Below are positions 39,261 through 41,427 of a stretch of 41,427 nt of DNA, in pieces. The notes beneath the pieces are model-generated. The model was not told where the DNA came from. It was given only the letters and a program-made list of their open reading frames with translations, and did not search any database. Made by a program: the position numbers and the translations under genes. Where the stretch lies: the NCBI RefSeq assembly GCF_900129285.1, contig NZ_FQUW01000028.1:1-41427 (forward strand), written 5' to 3'. Each line of letters starts with the position of its first letter. Position 1 is the first letter of the stretch. Source of the stretch: Desulfofundulus australicus DSM 11792. GTDB taxonomy: Bacteria > Bacillota > Desulfotomaculia > Desulfotomaculales > Desulfovirgulaceae.

Positions 39261-40826
39261 ACGGTACAGGTGGTGGGTCTTGATCCCCTTCACCTGCTTC
39301 TGGAGATAGGCCCAGTGCGCCCAGTGGTGCCGGCGCCTTATCTTCTCCGGTAAGGCCGCCGACAAGACCGGTGGGACCTTCTCCTTGAACCCCATCCCCC
39401 GCCGGGCGATAACTAATGCCGCCGCAACGTGAATGGGGATACCTCTCTGCGCCATGTATTTCAGCTTGCCCACGACCGAGGTGTAGGCCGGCTTCACCTT
39501 GAAAACGGCCACGCCCTCCCTATCAGCCCGGGCGATTATGGCGTTTGTCAATGTCCGATAAGCAAACAGGGTAATTTTCCGGTTCCTTTTCTTGTTTCCG
39601 TACTTCAATCGGAACTTCGAATCAGTGGTGTCCAGGTCCTCAATGATGATGGGCTTCTCTTTAAGCTTGGCCACCTCCACGATATCGATGGCCACCCGCT
39701 CCAAAACCTTGACCGCCTGGCCCTTCGTTAAACCGTCCAGATTGTAAGGAACAGTTAACCAGTCAACAAGGTTCCCGTGCCGGTCTGTTTCCGCCAGAGC
39801 CGCGTGGTCATAATTCATGTCCAGGCCGATCACGCCGTCGCCCTTGTAGTAGTTGATGTAAGGGTTTTTGGGCACGTCCACGGTAACTTTAAAAACATAG
39901 TACTCCCCGTGGTCCTCAATGGCCCAGGCAATCGGCTTTCTCCTTTCACTCTGGAAGACGAGGGCGGCATCCACTTCTTCCTGGCCGTACTTGAAAACAA
40001 CCGGCACTTTCACTGCAGTCCCGTCCGGCAGGTCGAAGGTGAGTGTTCTTGTCCTCACGTCGTATTTAAACACGAAGTTGCCGTACTTCGCATCCAGCCG
40101 GCCGGATATGCGCAGGGAGGAGTACCGGGCTTTCCACCACTCTTCCAGCCACAGTTCGTGGTCGTTTTTGTACTTCTCCACGGTAAACTGCTTTCTGAAG
40201 AGATCCTTTGTACCGAAAACGCAGCCCTTCAAAAAGCCGCTTTTGAGCTTTTCCAGCTCTCCTTCGAGACAGGTAACCGAATATTCGATAAGTTTTACCC
40301 GGTTTTTCAAACTCTTTATTTCCGGGCGCAGGTACCGGTGTTCGAAGTCATAGGTATTGAAAAAAACAAGGGACTCCTTTTTGAAGTCCACACTGATGAC
40401 GCCGGATTCGTGCTTGACGATGTTGGAGCCGCGCCAGGTCTTGAACCTGCCCTTCTTTACCGCAGAAAGCAGTCTTTCTAAACGATTGATCCGCTTGTTT
40501 AACTCTTTTACCCTATCTTTTTTAACGTCGATCTGTTCCTCTTTGCCGGCAATGTACATTTTCTGCAGCTCTTTTTGGGAGGTTATCTGTGCCCTGGCTT
40601 CTTGAACGGCAGAGTTGGCCCAGTAGTCGTTGAAACCGAAGAGCTCTTTTATCTGGAGGTGCACTGAAGGGTCGTGAGTTACCCTGCAATTGTGTTCAGC
40701 CAAAAGCATCCTGTACGCCTTATGCTTGGCCCGGTTGAAGTCAATTAAGGCGTTGGTAATGGAGAATACCTGCTTCGTAGTAAGCGTATTTTTGTAGACC
40801 CGGTTGGAAAAGTATGTCTTTTCCAT
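39183..40826 (-). CDS. TnpB-like RuvC nuclease without zinc finger
   Basis: 547 residues, ATG behind TGAGGTG. The N-terminal helical recognition part spans about 1-230, with a coiled-coil stretch at 85-125. RuvC-I is V-I-G-L-D-M-N-Y-D-H (Asp336) and RuvC-II is I-I-I-E-D-L-D (Glu396). After P-A-Y-T-S (447-450) the usual C-x2-C...C-x2-C zinc finger and the D-x-N-A-A motif are absent; the sequence reads I-P-I-H-V-A-A-A-L-V-I-A-R-R-G, with His466 at the RuvC-III Asp position. This matches a long, zinc-less branch of IS605 OrfB proteins common in Firmicutes. TnpB proteins are RNA-guided nucleases that help retain IS elements; whether this branch cuts DNA is uncertain. Confidence 0.85.
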   Translation of the reverse strand: MEKTYFSNRVYKNTLTTKQVFSITNALIDFNRAKHKAYRMLLAEHNCRVTHDPSVHLQIKELFGFNDYWANSAVQEARAQITSQKELQKMYIAGKEEQIDVKKDRVKELNKRINRLERLLSAVKKGRFKTWRGSNIVKHESGVISVDFKKESLVFFNTYDFEHRYLRPEIKSLKNRVKLIEYSVTCLEGELEKLKSGFLKGCVFGTKDLFRKQFTVEKYKNDHELWLEEWWKARYSSLRISGRLDAKYGNFVFKYDVRTRTLTFDLPDGTAVKVPVVFKYGQEEVDAALVFQSERRKPIAWAIEDHGEYYVFKVTVDVPKNPYINYYKGDGVIGLDMNYDHAALAETDRHGNLVDWLTVPYNLDGLTKGQAVKVLERVAIDIVEVAKLKEKPIIIEDLDTTDSKFRLKYGNKKRNRKITLFAYRTLTNAIIARADREGVAVFKVKPAYTSVVGKLKYMAQRGIPIHVAAALVIARRGMGFKEKVPPVLSAALPEKIRRRHHWAHWAYLQKQVKGIKTHHLYRLGKELEGGAPFKEALERLKSLPRAG

Positions 40827-40895
40827 GAGTATGCACCTCAGATAGATTCTACAGAATAGGCAGTGTTAGTACAAGTGTTTGGAATACATGAGTTT

Positions 40896-40940
40896 GCCGC
40901 CTTTCATCCCCCCATTGAAATGGGAGGTATTCTCGGCGGC
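40896..40940. repeat. Left-end nested hairpin of the IS unit
   Basis: Outer arms GCCGCC (40896-40901) and GGCGGC (40935-40940) enclose an inner CCCCCCATT / AATGGGAGG-like hairpin (40908-40927). The inner hairpin resembles the right-end hairpin at 39064-39086, as expected for IS605 ends. Confidence 0.6.
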
Positions 40941-41008
40941 ATTAATAAAGCCCCACCAGCCTAAAAAAGGCACAGTGAGGCTTTTGGTCCCGTGTTTTTT
41001 TCACTTTC

Positions 41009-41070
41009 TCCGGCCTCTTAAAAGAAGCCGTAAAAAGAACACTTTTCCTCCGGTATCTTAAAAGTACCGG
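41009..41070. repeat. Two related tandem hairpins
   Basis: Units at 41009-41031 and 41049-41071 share CTCCGG, a central TCTTAAAAG and closing G-C pairs, 40 bp apart. The stem base changes from CGGC/GCCG to CGGTA/TACCG with pairing kept. Purpose unknown; possibly an IS end or an RNA element. The rest of the 40941-41209 gap is AT-rich, with a T7 run at 40995-41001 and no recognised gene. Confidence 0.45.
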
Positions 41071-41209
41071 CAATCAAAATTAATATACGACGACTTAATT
41101 TTACCACACCAGTTATCAAAAAACAAGTCTGGGTTAAGGGTGGATAGCGTCAAGTCACTGTAGGAAATAAATCGAAAAGGAGTTACGAGTGCCAACCGCC
41201 ACATGGGCT

Positions 41210-41427
41210 TTAGGCTGATTTGATTGCACGTAAAATCTGAGCAAGACTAGTGGTCGGCCCTTTCAACGCTGGAATATTGCCCAACGTCTCAAACGGTGGC
41301 CGCTCCAGCAATTTCCGCTGCTGTTGTAGACTTGTTTGGCATACTTTGAGAACAGTTACCGGTTTCCCGAGTTGTTTAAGGTATTGCTCTTTTATGTTAA
41401 TGCCGTTGGCTTTCAATACTCGAATTC
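41210..41427 (-). CDS. Partial ORF of unknown function, cut by the window edge
   Basis: The minus-strand frame is open from the right edge to TAA at 41212-41210, giving at least 72 residues: ...I-R-V-L-K-A-N-G-I-N-I-K-E-Q-Y-L-K-Q-L-G-K then a Q-Q-Q-R-K-L-L-E-R-P-P-F stretch and A-Q-I-L-R-A-I-K-S-A. It may be the C-terminus of a transposase, given the neighbourhood, but no motif proves it. Confidence 0.5.
   Translation of the reverse strand, partial: IRVLKANGINIKEQYLKQLGKPVTVLKVCQTSLQQQRKLLERPPFETLGNIPALKGPTTSLAQILRAIKSA

Larger units (their letters stand above)
39059..40940 (-). mobile_element. IS200/IS605-type (IS1341-like) unit carrying only tnpB
   Basis: Delimited by subterminal hairpins. 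The right end (low coordinates) has CCTCCC / GGGAGG-type arms at 39064-39086 and ends with TTCAA, like the TCAA cleavage sites of IS605 relatives. The left end has a similar hairpin at 40908-40927 inside a GCCGCC / GGCGGC outer stem. No tnpA (Y1 transposase) is present, so it is non-autonomous. The outer boundary at 40940 is approximate. Confidence 0.7.

Noticed and set aside
1-41427. CRISPR arrays, rRNA and tRNA genes
   Set aside because: No regularly spaced direct repeats and no tRNA- or rRNA-like segments were recognised by eye; a dedicated scan could still reveal a degenerate tRNA at the element boundary.
30535-41427. The element's other attachment end with the ligD N-terminus
   Set aside because: No frame right of 30545 resembles the N-terminal part of LigD-type polymerases, so the far end was not found in this window.

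Overview
The window looks like a chromosomal segment of a GC-rich, anaerobic, spore-forming Firmicute, probably of the Desulfotomaculum/Pelotomaculum/Moorella type. The evidence is the conserved Firmicutes block dprA-topA-trmFO-xerC-hslV-hslU-codY, an archaeal-type (class V) fructose-1,6-bisphosphate aldolase/phosphatase, an [FeFe]-hydrogenase, a GerPC-like protein and a FapA/DUF342 protein. The genus is inferred from gene content, not measured.

Layout. 1-162: 5' part of a group II intron (minus strand), inserted just behind the terminator of an SRAP (HMCES/YedK-like) gene. 187-9552: housekeeping genes: alpha/beta hydrolase, polysaccharide deacetylase, nadE, a SplB-like radical SAM protein, a ferritin-like protein, DUF441, a truncated MFS gene, two flavoproteins, an arginase-fold protein and a TSUP exporter. 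9689-11558: a free-standing pyruvate-kinase C-terminal domain next to the FBP aldolase/phosphatase. 11673-13034: cobT under a cobalamin riboswitch with its own terminator. 13097-16083: DUF2148, FapA-like, a zinc-ribbon membrane protein and DUF2892. 16216-20861: [FeFe]-hydrogenase, GH15 glucoamylase-like enzyme and a Crp/Fnr regulator. 20928-29442: codY, hslU, hslV, xerC, trmFO, topA and dprA on the minus strand. 29565-30538: GerPC-like gene, then the C-terminal two thirds of a LigD-type polymerase gene.

From about 30540 to the right edge the DNA is accessory. A large serine recombinase gene abuts the truncated ligD-like gene, so an integrated element probably split it, and the other end was not seen in the window. 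The element carries, on the minus strand and in transcription order: a 74-codon gene with an in-frame TGA, an Rpn/PD-(D/E)XK protein, a small Cys-rich protein, a DUF6094-like methyltransferase, a large Snf2-like helicase with a single in-frame TGA, and an NrdG-like radical SAM protein carrying an NrdD-tail-like segment. Next come a terminator, a 51-nt relic of a group II intron 5' end, a 56-residue protein and the recombinase. An IS200/IS605-type unit with a zinc-finger-less TnpB sits at the head of this array.

The most unusual signal is a module of about 70 nt that fills the space before four of these genes: a short hairpin, a strong Shine-Dalgarno sequence, a second hairpin, then the start codon. 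In all four copies the SD and AUG are exactly 10 nt apart once the second hairpin is excluded. This suggests a hairpin-bridged ribosome binding site reused through one operon.
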